From Mitsuokella multacida DSM 20544 (GTDB taxonomy: Bacteria > Bacillota > Negativicutes > Selenomonadales > Selenomonadaceae): a DNA stretch of 64,000 nt. A model generated the notes under the pieces. It did no database searches, was not told where the DNA came from, and saw nothing but the letters and a program-made list of their open reading frames with translations. Shown here one piece after another: positions 51,888 to 61,700 of the stretch. Where the stretch lies: the NCBI RefSeq assembly GCF_000155955.1, contig NZ_GG697141.2, forward strand, positions 1,417,566 through 1,481,565, read 5' to 3'. The position numbers and the translations under genes were made by a program. Positions within the stretch are counted from its first letter, which is position 1. Each line of letters begins with the position of its first letter.

Positions 51888-53183
51888 ATGGCATTTGACA
51901 AGAACCAGTTTGCTGAGATCATCGAGGAATTCAAGGTTGACGGAACGCGCCTTCACGAAGTCGCGGCTGACTTCCGCTATGACCTGCGCAAGGGCCTCGA
52001 GAATCCGGACGAGTCGTCGCTGCGCATGCTCAAGTCGTACGTCGGCCTGCCGACGGGCGAAGAGACGGGCGAGTACCTCGCGCTCGACTTCGGCGGCACG
52101 AACGTCCGCGTCCTGCGCATCCGCCTCGATGGTCACGGCAAGTTCGAAGTCCTCAAGAAAGTCGCGAAGCCGCTGCGCGTCGAAGGCGTCTACGACTTCG
52201 TCGGCGAGGGCTCGACGGCAGAGCAGCAGTTCGACTTCATCGCAGAGCTCGTCGATGAGGCCATCGAGGGCGACCACACGACGAAGTACCTGCTCGGCCA
52301 CACCTTCTCCTTCCCCTCGGAGCAGACGGACCTCTACAACGCGAAGCTCATCATCTGGACGAAGGAATTCGCCACGGCAGGCGTCGAGGGCAAGGTCGTC
52401 AACGACCTGCTCAAGGAAGCGCTGCATCGCCAGGGCATCGACAATGTCGAGCCGACGGCCGTCATCAACGACACGGTTGCCGTCCTGCTCGCCGCTGCCT
52501 ACAAGCAGGCCGACACCTACATCGGCTCCATCTATGCGACGGGCCACAACACCTGCTACTTCGAGCCGTTCAAGGGCAAGGCTGAGCGCCCGATGATCCT
52601 CAACCTCGAGTCCGGCGGCTTCATGAAGCTCGCGCCGAATCGCTTTGACGCAGAGTTCGACGCACAGTCGGAGAAGCCGGGTGAGCAGCGCCTCGAGAAG
52701 ATGGTCTCCGGCCGCTACATGGGTGAGCTCTTCGGCATGGCCATCGCTGAGTTGCTCGGCGAGAAGGGCAAGAAGTACGGCTTCACGAGCATCGACATGA
52801 GCAACATCATCCTCGATGAGACGGCTGGCCTCACGGAAGTCGGCCGCATCGTCAGCGCCAAGACGGGCCATGACCTCGAAGAGGTCGACCGCCAGCGCCT
52901 GCAGGAGCTCGCCTCGGCACTCGTCGTCCGCTCGGCACGCCTCGTCACGGCTACGTACGTCGGCATCATCTGGCAGCTGGCCGGCGACGACGCCATCAAG
53001 AAGCAGCACATCGCCATCGACGGATCGGTCTACGAGAAGATGCCGCTGGCGAAAGAGAACATCATGCGCGCCCTCTCCGAGCTGCTCGGCGAATCGGCAT
53101 CGCTCGTCGACACCGTCCTCGAGAACGGCGGTTCGGGCCTCGGCGCTGCCATCGCTGCTGCCATGTCGCAGAAGCAGGCATAA
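51888..53183 (+). CDS. hexokinase of the eukaryotic-type hexokinase family
   Basis: A 431-residue sugar kinase that resembles eukaryotic hexokinases rather than bacterial GlkA or ROK kinases. ATP phosphate loop ALDFGGTNVRVLRIRL (about 64-79), sugar-binding HTFSFPSEQTDLYNAKLIIW (about 141-160, with the LIIWTKEFATAGVEG stretch typical of the family), catalytic Asp in AVINDTVAVLLAAAY (about 191-205) and C-terminal GSVYEKMP / GSGLGAA adenosine loops (about 381 and 420). It phosphorylates glucose, fructose or mannose. AAAGGGGAAGG precedes the ATG; a terminator follows. It may handle sugars entering through non-PTS routes. Confidence 0.88.
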   Translation: MAFDKNQFAEIIEEFKVDGTRLHEVAADFRYDLRKGLENPDESSLRMLKSYVGLPTGEETGEYLALDFGGTNVRVLRIRLDGHGKFEVLKKVAKPLRVEGVYDFVGEGSTAEQQFDFIAELVDEAIEGDHTTKYLLGHTFSFPSEQTDLYNAKLIIWTKEFATAGVEGKVVNDLLKEALHRQGIDNVEPTAVINDTVAVLLAAAYKQADTYIGSIYATGHNTCYFEPFKGKAERPMILNLESGGFMKLAPNRFDAEFDAQSEKPGEQRLEKMVSGRYMGELFGMAIAELLGEKGKKYGFTSIDMSNIILDETAGLTEVGRIVSAKTGHDLEEVDRQRLQELASALVVRSARLVTATYVGIIWQLAGDDAIKKQHIAIDGSVYEKMPLAKENIMRALSELLGESASLVDTVLENGGSGLGAAIAAAMSQKQA

Positions 53184-53211
53184 AGCTGCCCTTCCATCTG
53201 CTTATCACACA

Positions 53212-53250
53212 ATCCACTGCACCAGTCAATATTGGTGCAGTGGATTTTTT
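53212..53250 (+). terminator. terminator after the hexokinase gene
   Basis: ATCCACTGCACCA pairs with TGGTGCAGTGGAT, followed by TTTTTT. Confidence 0.9.
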
Positions 53251-53308
53251 ATGCTATAATTGATTGAGATATTTGAAAACCACAGGGCGCGAAGATTGAA
53301 GAAGGGGG

Positions 53309-54676
53309 GTGAGCGCCATCGAGCAGTCACTTGGCATGAATCTCTCGCAGCATCTGGCGATGACGATGCAGCTGCAGCAGGCAATCCAGATCCTGCAGCT
53401 CTCCTCGCAGGACCTCTGCGCGGTCATCGAAAAAGAATACCTCGAGAATCCCGTGCTCGAGATGGAGTATCCAACCGGGCGGCGGGAGCTCTACGAGCAG
53501 GACGGCAGCATGAACGTCCGGGCGCTCGCCGACTACCTCGACGGCGGCAGCAAGCAGCCCGCCTACTTCACCGATGAGGACGACCGTCAGTTCGATGCGG
53601 CCGCGCCGCTCCACATGACGCTGGAGGAAGAACTGCTCGAGCAGGTCAACTTCACCTTCAAGGAGAACGAGTACGAGCGCGCCGTGGCGACCTTCCTCGT
53701 CGGCTCGCTCGACAGCCGCGGCTACCTGACACTGCCGACGGCGGAGGCAGCCCGCGCGATGGGCTGCAGCGAGGCAGAGATCCTGCGCATCCTCGCCGTC
53801 ATCCAGAGCTTTGAGCCCGCTGGCGTCGGCGCGCGCGACCTCGCCGAATGCCTGCGCCTGCAGGCCGAGCGTCAGGGCATTTACGAAGGTCTCATCGCCG
53901 CTGTCATCGACCGTCATCTCGACGAAGTCGCCGCACACCGCATCAAGGAGATTGCGGCAGCTGAGCACGTCGAGCCCGCCGCCGTGCAGATGGCCGTCGA
54001 CATCGTGCGCCGACTCAATCCAAAGCCGGGCGCGGCCTACGGCACGGGTGCCCCTGCCTACATCACGCCGGACGTCATCATCCGGAGGGGCGAGCAGGGT
54101 TACGAAGTCGAGGTCGAGGAAAGTGACGTGCCGCAGCTGCACATCTCTGCGCTCTATCGGCAGTCCGATACCTTCGACAAGGCGACTCAGAAGTACATAG
54201 CGAGTCGCCTGCATGCGGCCTCATGGCTCATCAATAGCATCGAGCAGCGGCGCGCGACAATCCGCCGCGTCGTCGAGGAGATTGTGCGTCGCCAGCCGGC
54301 TTACTTCGAGAAGGGGCCTGCCTTCCTGCAGCCGATGACGATGAAGGACGTGGCCGACACCATCGGCGTGCACGAGTCGACCGTGAGCCGCGCCGTCGCC
54401 AATAAGTACGCCGAGCTGCCGACAGGCATCGTCGCGCTGCGCAGCTTCTTCACGCTGCGCAGCACGCGAAGCGAGACGGGGGAGGACGTCGCCGCGGCGC
54501 AGGCTAAGTCGGCCATCGAGGCCCTGATCAAGGGCGAGAACCCCAAGAAGCCGCTCTCCGACCAGAAGCTCTGCACGTTGCTCAAGTCAAAGGGCATTGC
54601 GCTCTCACGCCGCACCGTCATGAAGTACCGCGAGCAACTCGGTTACGACTCATCTGTCAAGCGCAAGCGCTACTGA
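53309..54676 (+). CDS. rpoN: RNA polymerase sigma-54 factor
   Basis: A 455-residue RpoN. The Gln-rich activator-interaction region I (MNLSQHLAMTMQLQQAIQILQLSSQDL, about 10-36), a core-binding domain (about 95-280), the DNA-binding helix-turn-helix (MKDVADTIGVHESTVSRAV, about 345-363) and the RpoN box SRRTVMKYREQL (about 433-444) are all present. Start GTG at 53309 follows GAAGGGG closely; a TGA just upstream in frame forces the start to lie at or after 53300, and the alternative ATG at 53336 lacks a binding site. It should transcribe the PTS operon at 38253. Confidence 0.96.
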   Translation: MSAIEQSLGMNLSQHLAMTMQLQQAIQILQLSSQDLCAVIEKEYLENPVLEMEYPTGRRELYEQDGSMNVRALADYLDGGSKQPAYFTDEDDRQFDAAAPLHMTLEEELLEQVNFTFKENEYERAVATFLVGSLDSRGYLTLPTAEAARAMGCSEAEILRILAVIQSFEPAGVGARDLAECLRLQAERQGIYEGLIAAVIDRHLDEVAAHRIKEIAAAEHVEPAAVQMAVDIVRRLNPKPGAAYGTGAPAYITPDVIIRRGEQGYEVEVEESDVPQLHISALYRQSDTFDKATQKYIASRLHAASWLINSIEQRRATIRRVVEEIVRRQPAYFEKGPAFLQPMTMKDVADTIGVHESTVSRAVANKYAELPTGIVALRSFFTLRSTRSETGEDVAAAQAKSAIEALIKGENPKKPLSDQKLCTLLKSKGIALSRRTVMKYREQLGYDSSVKRKRY

Positions 54677-54698
54677 TATCGACTATACAGAATCCGAG

Positions 54699-54738
54699 AG
54701 ACTGTTTCCGTCATTGCGATAGCCGGAAGCAGTCTTTT
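54699..54738 (+). terminator. terminator after rpoN
   Basis: AGACTGTTTCCG pairs with CGGAAGCAGTCT with a one-base mismatch, followed by TTTTTC. Confidence 0.8.
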
Positions 54739-55105
54739 TCTGCATTCCTTCTATGCATGGAATGGCATAGCCATGACACATGTCGACAGAACAGATTCAA
54801 AATAGACAGAAAAGTAGAATGAAACGATAAGTTTGTGAAAAAAAGCGCAAAAACCGCTTGCAATGCGCGCGAAACGTGCTATCATAGTAGTCAAAAGAAA
54901 AACGGTGCTCTCGGCAGTGCAGATGCGAAAGTTACAAAAGGCGCGTTCTCTGCGATCTTGAGGCACAGTTATCATTACGCATGTGAAAAAAAGTTACGTT
55001 CTTGTATTTTTTTACTTGAAAAAGTTAATTTTTTCACTTTCACTACAATTATGCAATCATTTTTATTCGCCATTCGTTTGTGGGTGTCTTAGGGGAGGAC
55101 TTATC
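54739..55105 (+). promoter_or_regulatory. promoter and long leader of ndh
   Basis: TTGCAA (54858-54863) and TATCAT (54880-54885) have a 16-base spacer and form a likely promoter. The transcript would have an AT-rich leader of about 215 bases before the ndh start codon. Several TGTGAAAAAA-like stretches resemble half-sites of a Rex operator, but no full palindrome is present. No reading frame with coding character. Confidence 0.5.
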
Positions 55106-56371
55106 ATGCAGCAGAATCAGAAGAAACCACGTATTGTCATTGTCGGTGCAGGCTTCGGCGGCGTCAAGCTCGCCAAACTCTTTGCGAAGGAGAATGTTGA
55201 CGTCCTGCTCGTCGACCGTCACAACTTCCAGCTCTTCCAGCCGCTCCTGTACCAGGTATCGACGGCAGTCCTCTCGACAGACGAAATCGCATATCCAGTC
55301 CGTGCGTTCTTCCGCAAGAGCAGGAACGTGGAGTTCTTCATGGCCAAGGCTGAGGGCGTCGACCAGGCCCGCAAGGTCCTGCTGACGAACCATGGCGAGA
55401 TTGCCTATGATTATCTGATCCTCGCTGCCGGCGCGACGACGAACTATTTCGGCATGCAGGAAGTCGAGGCACACTCCTACGGCATGAAGACGCTGCAGGA
55501 AGCTCTGCACATCCGCAACCACGTGCTTCACATGTTCGAGCGCGCCAACAAGGAGACCGACCCAGAGGTGCGCCGCCGCATGCTGACATTCGTCGTCGTC
55601 GGTGGCGGCCCGACGGGCATTGAGGAGTCCGGCGCCCTGACGGAGCTCTTTGGCATCCAGCAGAAAGAGTTCCACAACCTCGATTTCAGCGAAGTCAGCG
55701 TCAAGCTCATCGAGGCCACGGCCAACGTCCTGCCGATGGTCGCACCGAATCTGCGCGAGCACGCCGTTAAGGTACTGCGCAAGAAAGGCGTCGATGTCAT
55801 GCTCAATACGCAGGTCGTCGGCTATGACGGCAATGACCTCAAGCTCAAGGACGGCACGACGATCCCGACGCAGACGGTCATCTGGGCAGCTGGCGTTAAG
55901 GCTGTGCCATTCATCAAGGACTGCGGCGGCGAAGTCGACCGTGGCGGCCGCATCATCGTTAACGAAAAACTGCAGGTCGAGGGCAGCGACTGCGTCTTCG
56001 CCATCGGTGACTGCGCGCACTACCAGCACGGCACGGAGCGCCCGCTGCCGACTGTCGCACCGGTTGCCATGCAGCAGGCACAGACGGCGCACGACAACAT
56101 CATGAAGCTCATCCAGGGCCAGCAGGACCTCGCGACGTTCCACTACAAGGACCTCGGCGCCATGGCCACGATCGGCCGCGGGGAGGCCGTCGTTGACAAG
56201 ACGAAGATCAATCCGCAGATGACGGGCTTCATCGCATGGTGCGCATGGATGTTCGTCCATCTCCTGCGCCTCGCCGGTGCCCATGCCAACTTCACGGTTG
56301 CCATCAAGTGGACCTGGAACCTCTTCTCCGGCACGCGACTCGGCCGCATCATTACGAATATCAAAGACTGA
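55106..56371 (+). CDS. ndh: type II NADH dehydrogenase
   Basis: A 421-residue two-dinucleotide-binding flavoprotein. FAD-binding VIVGAGFGGVKLAKLF (about 11-26) and NADH-binding FVVVGGGPTGIEESGAL (about 166-182) motifs, DCVFAIGDCAHY (about 294-305, FAD), and a C-terminal amphipathic membrane-attachment region (about 385-420). Homologs oxidise NADH and reduce quinone without pumping protons. The start at 55106 follows AGGGGAGG; upstream in-frame codons lie in the AT-rich leader. A terminator follows, so it is monocistronic. Confidence 0.92.
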   Translation: MQQNQKKPRIVIVGAGFGGVKLAKLFAKENVDVLLVDRHNFQLFQPLLYQVSTAVLSTDEIAYPVRAFFRKSRNVEFFMAKAEGVDQARKVLLTNHGEIAYDYLILAAGATTNYFGMQEVEAHSYGMKTLQEALHIRNHVLHMFERANKETDPEVRRRMLTFVVVGGGPTGIEESGALTELFGIQQKEFHNLDFSEVSVKLIEATANVLPMVAPNLREHAVKVLRKKGVDVMLNTQVVGYDGNDLKLKDGTTIPTQTVIWAAGVKAVPFIKDCGGEVDRGGRIIVNEKLQVEGSDCVFAIGDCAHYQHGTERPLPTVAPVAMQQAQTAHDNIMKLIQGQQDLATFHYKDLGAMATIGRGEAVVDKTKINPQMTGFIAWCAWMFVHLLRLAGAHANFTVAIKWTWNLFSGTRLGRIITNIKD

Positions 56372-56384
56372 CATGTCTTTTTGG

Positions 56385-56417
56385 CAGGCAGTCTCCATCA
56401 GGAGACTGCCTGTTCTT
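56385..56417 (+). terminator. terminator after ndh
   Basis: CAGGCAGTCTCC pairs with GGAGACTGCCTG, followed by TTCTTT. Confidence 0.85.
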
Positions 56418-56641
56418 TATTGTTGGACAAAATGAGGGCGTTTGTCTATTTACGTATTCTTGATGGTATTTAGAACTAATTTTTCTTAGTGAGCAGGAAT
56501 TGGCGTTCAAGAGAGCGAAATATTCATTTGAATATAGGCAAACTCTGCTTCTGAGCACTTCTGGGAGCACAATAAACACCAAACAAACACGCTAATGGAA
56601 TCTGAAAGAAGAACTCATGAAGAAAAGAGGAGTGGTTTTCA

Positions 56642-58384
56642 ATGAAACATAGGAGACATGGCAGACATGCTGTCAAGAGCACGGGCGGTTGCATGGGCAT
56701 GCTGGCTGCGGCTGTGGCCTTTGGCTTACTGAATATGGGGACGGCATCGGCAGCGCCGACGCCGGATGCTGGTACATTGCAACAGGACTTGCAGACAAAA
56801 AAGGAATTCGATAAACAGGATGTTTCGCTTGGCAATGCTGACATTCAGGTTGAGCAGGAGCAGCGCCCAAGCCTCGACTTGCCAGACACCCTGAAGGTTC
56901 AGGTTAATGACTTCAAGATTACGGGCCAGGATATCTACAGCGAGGAATCCCTCAAGAGCCTGCTCGCCGACAAGAAAGGCAAGCTCGTGACGTTCAGGGA
57001 CCTGCAGGACGGTGCCGACACGCTCTCGCGCTACTTCCGCGACAAGGGCTACATCGCCGCTCACGCCTATCTGCCGGTGCAGAAAATCGAGAATGGTGTC
57101 GTCGAGTACGCCGTGACGGTCGGTCGCTTTGACGGCATCACGATCCAGAACAACACGAAGATCCATGAAAGCGTCATCAAGCGCGAGACGGCCTTCCTCA
57201 AGAAGGGCGACTACCTGACGCGCGCCAACCTCGAGCGCGCCGTCTGGTTGCTCTCCGACCTCGCTGGTGCCGATGCCAAGGCTGTCCTGACGACGGGCGA
57301 GGCCCCGGGCACGGTCCATGTGACGCTCGACCTCAATCCGCACAACGGCAAACAGGGCCTATTCTCTATCGACAATTACGGCAACCGCTCGACGGGCTAC
57401 AACGAGTACGGCCTTGACTACGACTTCCTGAACCTCGCGCGCGAGGGCGATCATCTGGCTGTCGGCATTACGACGACGGGCAACGAGCTCTTCAACTGGG
57501 GCGCCAACTACACGATTCCGGTTATCCGTGACGGCATGAAGCTCACGGCGGGCTACAATGTCCTGACGTACCAGCTCGGTGATGACTATCAGGGCCTTGA
57601 CGCACTCGGCCATTCGCGCGTCGCTTCGCTCGGCCTCGACTACGCCATCCAGCGCAGCCAGCGCCACAACCTCTACACGGGCATCCGCTATGAGTACAGC
57701 GACATCCAGGATGAGTACCGCGATATCCCACAAATCGGCAAGTATGCCGACAAGACGGGCCATGCAGGCGTCCTCTCGCTCTACGGCGACGAGCAGGACC
57801 GCAAGGGTGCGACGAATTGGCGCTTCGAGTACAAGATCGGCCACATCGGCAATGATTCTTCGAGCGCGTGGAGCGATGCCTTCACGCCGCCTCAGACGCT
57901 CGGCACCTACAACAAGGTCCGCGCCAACATCCTGCGCCGTCAGGACCTCAACGACCGCACGTATCTCTTGCTCTCGGCCCGCGGCCAGTATGCATTCAAC
58001 AACCTCGACTCCTCAGAGCACTTCTCCATCGGCGGCCCGTACGGCGTACGCGCTTACCCGACGAGCGAAGCTTCGGGCGATACGGGCTATCTGACGCGCG
58101 CAGAGCTTCGCTGGCTCCTGCCGCTCGGTGCCAAAGACCAGCAGCTGCACCTCGCCTCGTACCTCGAGCATGGCGGCGTCTGGATCAACAAGGACAGCAG
58201 CATCAATCCGGGGGCGAAGAACCACCGCAACCTCCAGGGCATCGGCGTCGGCCTGATCTGGTCGCGCTATGAGGACTGGTTCCTGCGTGCCGACTACGCT
58301 TGGAAGCTCGGCTCCGAAGAACCGACGAGCGACACGAGCCACACGGGCGGCCGCTTCTGGATCCGCGGCGGTGTCTACTTCTGA
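56642..58384 (+). CDS. two-partner secretion pore (TpsB, FhaC/ShlB family)
   Basis: A 580-residue outer membrane protein. A signal peptide (about 1-38; MLAAAVAFGLLNMGTASAA) is followed by two POTRA domains (about 72-150 and 150-222; VNDFKITGQDIYSEESLKSLL, then ITIQNNTKIHESVIKRE), a 16-strand beta-barrel (about 230-580) with the conserved loop-6 motif GGPYGVRAYP (about 464-473), and a C-terminal Phe for barrel assembly. It secretes the TpsA protein encoded just downstream. The gene proves a true outer membrane in this organism. Confidence 0.93.
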   Translation: MKHRRHGRHAVKSTGGCMGMLAAAVAFGLLNMGTASAAPTPDAGTLQQDLQTKKEFDKQDVSLGNADIQVEQEQRPSLDLPDTLKVQVNDFKITGQDIYSEESLKSLLADKKGKLVTFRDLQDGADTLSRYFRDKGYIAAHAYLPVQKIENGVVEYAVTVGRFDGITIQNNTKIHESVIKRETAFLKKGDYLTRANLERAVWLLSDLAGADAKAVLTTGEAPGTVHVTLDLNPHNGKQGLFSIDNYGNRSTGYNEYGLDYDFLNLAREGDHLAVGITTTGNELFNWGANYTIPVIRDGMKLTAGYNVLTYQLGDDYQGLDALGHSRVASLGLDYAIQRSQRHNLYTGIRYEYSDIQDEYRDIPQIGKYADKTGHAGVLSLYGDEQDRKGATNWRFEYKIGHIGNDSSSAWSDAFTPPQTLGTYNKVRANILRRQDLNDRTYLLLSARGQYAFNNLDSSEHFSIGGPYGVRAYPTSEASGDTGYLTRAELRWLLPLGAKDQQLHLASYLEHGGVWINKDSSINPGAKNHRNLQGIGVGLIWSRYEDWFLRADYAWKLGSEEPTSDTSHTGGRFWIRGGVYF

Positions 58385-58448
58385 TAACCGACGATCTATA
58401 AATCCACAATCCCATATGATGCAATCGCTTTGATTGCCTTCACTGCAG

Positions 58449-58479
58449 AAGAGCAGGACCCTTGTCGGCCCTGCTCTTT
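58449..58479 (+). terminator. terminator after tpsB
   Basis: AGAGCAGGACC pairs with GGCCCTGCTCT with one mismatch, followed by TTGCTG; the T run is short. Confidence 0.7.
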
Positions 58480-58784
58480 GCTGTTAGAAGGGAAAACCTT
58501 ACATTATCCGCATTAATGAATGACGTGTATAGTATTGAAATATCGTATAATTAAAATTTATTTCTCGCATTGTGTCTGGTTCAAAATTTTAGTATAATAT
58601 AAATAGAATAGTGCGAATAATATAGTTGTCTATCTGCACGATACCGCTATAACAAGATGCACTATCAGGAGTGTAAACTAGAAGAGGAGCAGATGGGTTT
58701 GCCTATATCGATCTGTTTTTCTGGTTTTGTAAGATAGGAAGAAGAAGATATTTACGCATTGAAAACGAAAAGAGGGGAACCAAA
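58480..58784 (+). promoter_or_regulatory. AT-rich control region of tpsA
   Basis: TTGTGT (58570-58575) and TATAAT (58593-58598) are spaced by 17 bases; another TATAAT lies near 58552. A leader of about 180 bases follows, with CAGAT/ATCTG able to form a weak hairpin just before TTTTT near 58692-58721. AGAGGGGAA is the ribosome binding site of tpsA. Confidence 0.55.
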
Positions 58785-61700
58785 ATGAAACGAGCGATGC
58801 GAAGAAGAAAGACTTGGCAGCGCCAGGCCGCAGCGATTACCGCTGCGATGATGGCGATGTCGGTCGGCGGTATTGCGTATGCGATGCCGCAGGGTGAAGT
58901 CATCCGTTCCGGTAAGGGCGAGATCACGCGTCAGGACAAGGACATGACGGTCAACCAGGATTCCAAACGCCTGGCAATCGACTGGTCTGGCTTTGACATT
59001 GCGAACGATGAGCGTGTGACCTTCCGTCAGCCGGACAAAGACTCGGTAGCATTGAACCGCGTGGTCGGCGATGCTGCATCCGTCATCGATGGTACGCTCT
59101 CGGGCAACGGACATGTCTATGTCATCAACCCCAACGGCGTGCTGTTCGGCAAGAATGCCAGTGTTGACGTTGGTTCGCTCGTCGCTTCGACGGCGAGGAT
59201 CAGCGACAGCGACATGACGAACTTTGCGAATGCAGACGGCATCACGATGGCGATTCCCGAGGATTCTTCGGCTAAGGTCATCAACGCCGGTACGATTCGC
59301 GCAGAGGGTGGCCTCGTCGTGCTGCATGCGGCAGAAGTCGAGAACAGCGGCACGATCACGAACCCCGAGGGTACGACGGCTCTTGCAGCAGCGCGTAACC
59401 TCAGCCTGTCCGCTGATACGGCAGGGAAAATCAACTTCACCGTTGACGGTGCACTTGCCAAGGCAAAGGCACTCAACAGTGGTATGCTCAAGGCAGATGG
59501 CGGCTATCTCGTCATGACGGCAAGGAGTGCCGGCGATGTCATGAGCACGGTCGTCAACAACACGGGCACGATGGAAGCAAAGACCCTGCGTCAGAACGAG
59601 AAGGGTGAGATCCTTCTGGACGGCGGCGATAACGGCATTGTCGAGCTGAACGGCACGCTTGATGTATCCGGCATGGAGGCCGGGCAGAGTGCAGGCTCGA
59701 TCAAGGCTATCGGCGCAGAGACCCACGTCGAGGACGGAGCGACGCTCCATGCAATCGGCGCAGTAGACGGCGGCCTCATCGAGACCTCCGGCGACTATCT
59801 CGAGATCGGCGATAACGTCGACATCGACGCAGCAGGCAAGACCGGCAAAGCAGGCGAGTGGCTGCTCGATCCGCTTGATGTTGTGATTTCGGCTTCGCGG
59901 CCTGACAATGCTACGGCTGGCAATGCTACGGATAATACGGACGGTCGTTCGTATTCGCTTGGCAATGTGACGAATGAGAGCAGGACAAGCTGGGTTAACA
60001 GCAAGACGGTCAGTCAGCTTTTAAGTAAAGGAACAAATGTACGTGTAGAATCGGCTGACATCAACAAGGCTGCCTCGATTTCGGTTAATTCGACTATTGA
60101 AAAGACTGGAACGAAAGAAGCAAGCTTTACGCTTGAAGCACAGCGCAACATCACGATCAACAAGGATATCACTGCCAAGGATGGAAAGCTGAATGTCACC
60201 TTGAATTCGGATACAGATGGTGATGCAATTGGTGCGGTCATCATCAATGCCAACATCAAGACAAATGGTGGTAATTTTACGTCCGGCAGCGGTGGAACTC
60301 GTCACTACGACAGATATAATAGACTTATTGGTGCGGGCGATCCATCTAAGGGAACTGTTGGTACATACTTTGGCAATGGCGGTGCTACTGGCAATCGTTC
60401 TGTTACGACGAATGGCGGTGCAGTCAATCTTTACGGCGACGTTGCCATTGGCTTGAATGGTGGAAAACTCACAATTGATACGACGAAGGAAGATGGCACG
60501 GGCGGCCTTGTCAATATCACAGGCACGATTGAGTCCGGCAACTCCTATACGCTCTATTACCAAGGAAAAGCCGGTTGGGACGATCTGGTCAAGAAGTATG
60601 CGATGGAGCATGGATTCGAGACGACTGCCACCAAGTATACTGGGACGAGAGCCAAGAAGATAGAATTGGGAGATACATATTACACTATCAGCGAGGATGG
60701 TCTGTCTATTGAATGGCATCAAGCTGGGTGGAGAGACACTGACGTCATTGGTACGACTCAGTATACTTCTTATAAAACGAGTCGAGTAACGATAAACCGG
60801 ACATATACCGCTGAAGAATACAACCGTTTATCTGCAACTAACAAGTCCGACATGTCCCACCGTATTGCGAATTCTTGGGAAGCGGCGAAATGGCTGGCTC
60901 AGAATGGTACTGGTGGCGGTTCGGCTGTAAACGATACGTATCTGGCAACGATTACTTCTTCGCTTGAGAATTCGCTTGCAGCACCGCCTGGCGAGATTCC
61001 GCTCTTCGTCGGCGGTAAAGGCAGTGGGAGTTCTGTCAGTCCAATAGATTCCGAACATAGAGACGGTTATTATTGGGTTACTGGACCGGAAGGTGAGGCC
61101 CCTGGCGGTAAAGGAACGAAGTTTGCGGATAACAGTGGCACTCCACTGCAAAACTATTACGCTAAATGGCATACTGGCGATTCTGAGACTTCTCATTCCA
61201 CGACGACAGAGCCGAATAACAGTGGTCCGTATGTAACCGTAGGCTATGGTGTCACTTCGAACTGGGACGATGTTGCTACTTCGGCCGGAACGACAAAGGG
61301 CTTTGTCCAGGAGAAGAATCTGGCTCATTCTGGTCTTGAAGTGCAGGCTGGCAGCGGTCGGGTCGATTTGAAGGGCAATGCCGGATTGTCAGTGGGCTTG
61401 AAAAACCTCACAATCAATACGACTGGTAACGTGACCGTTGGTGGCGGAAAATCTGCTGCTGGCACTACGTACACTGGCCAGATCCGTACGGATGAAGGTG
61501 TTTCGATTCATGGAGCAGACGTCACTGTAGGCGACCGCATTACCTCCATCAATAACGGCGTCGATATCCAGGCTACGGGCAACATCCATGTCGATGGTAT
61601 CACGGCTCATGAGAATATCAACCTGACCACGACGGGTGAGAATGGTGTTATCGAACTGGATAGTGAGTATAACGACGGTTCGCTGAAGACCGATTCGCAG

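Noticed and set aside
54739..54960. Rex operator upstream of ndh
   Set aside because: Only half-sites similar to TGTGAA are visible; the inverted second half is missing at the right distance.
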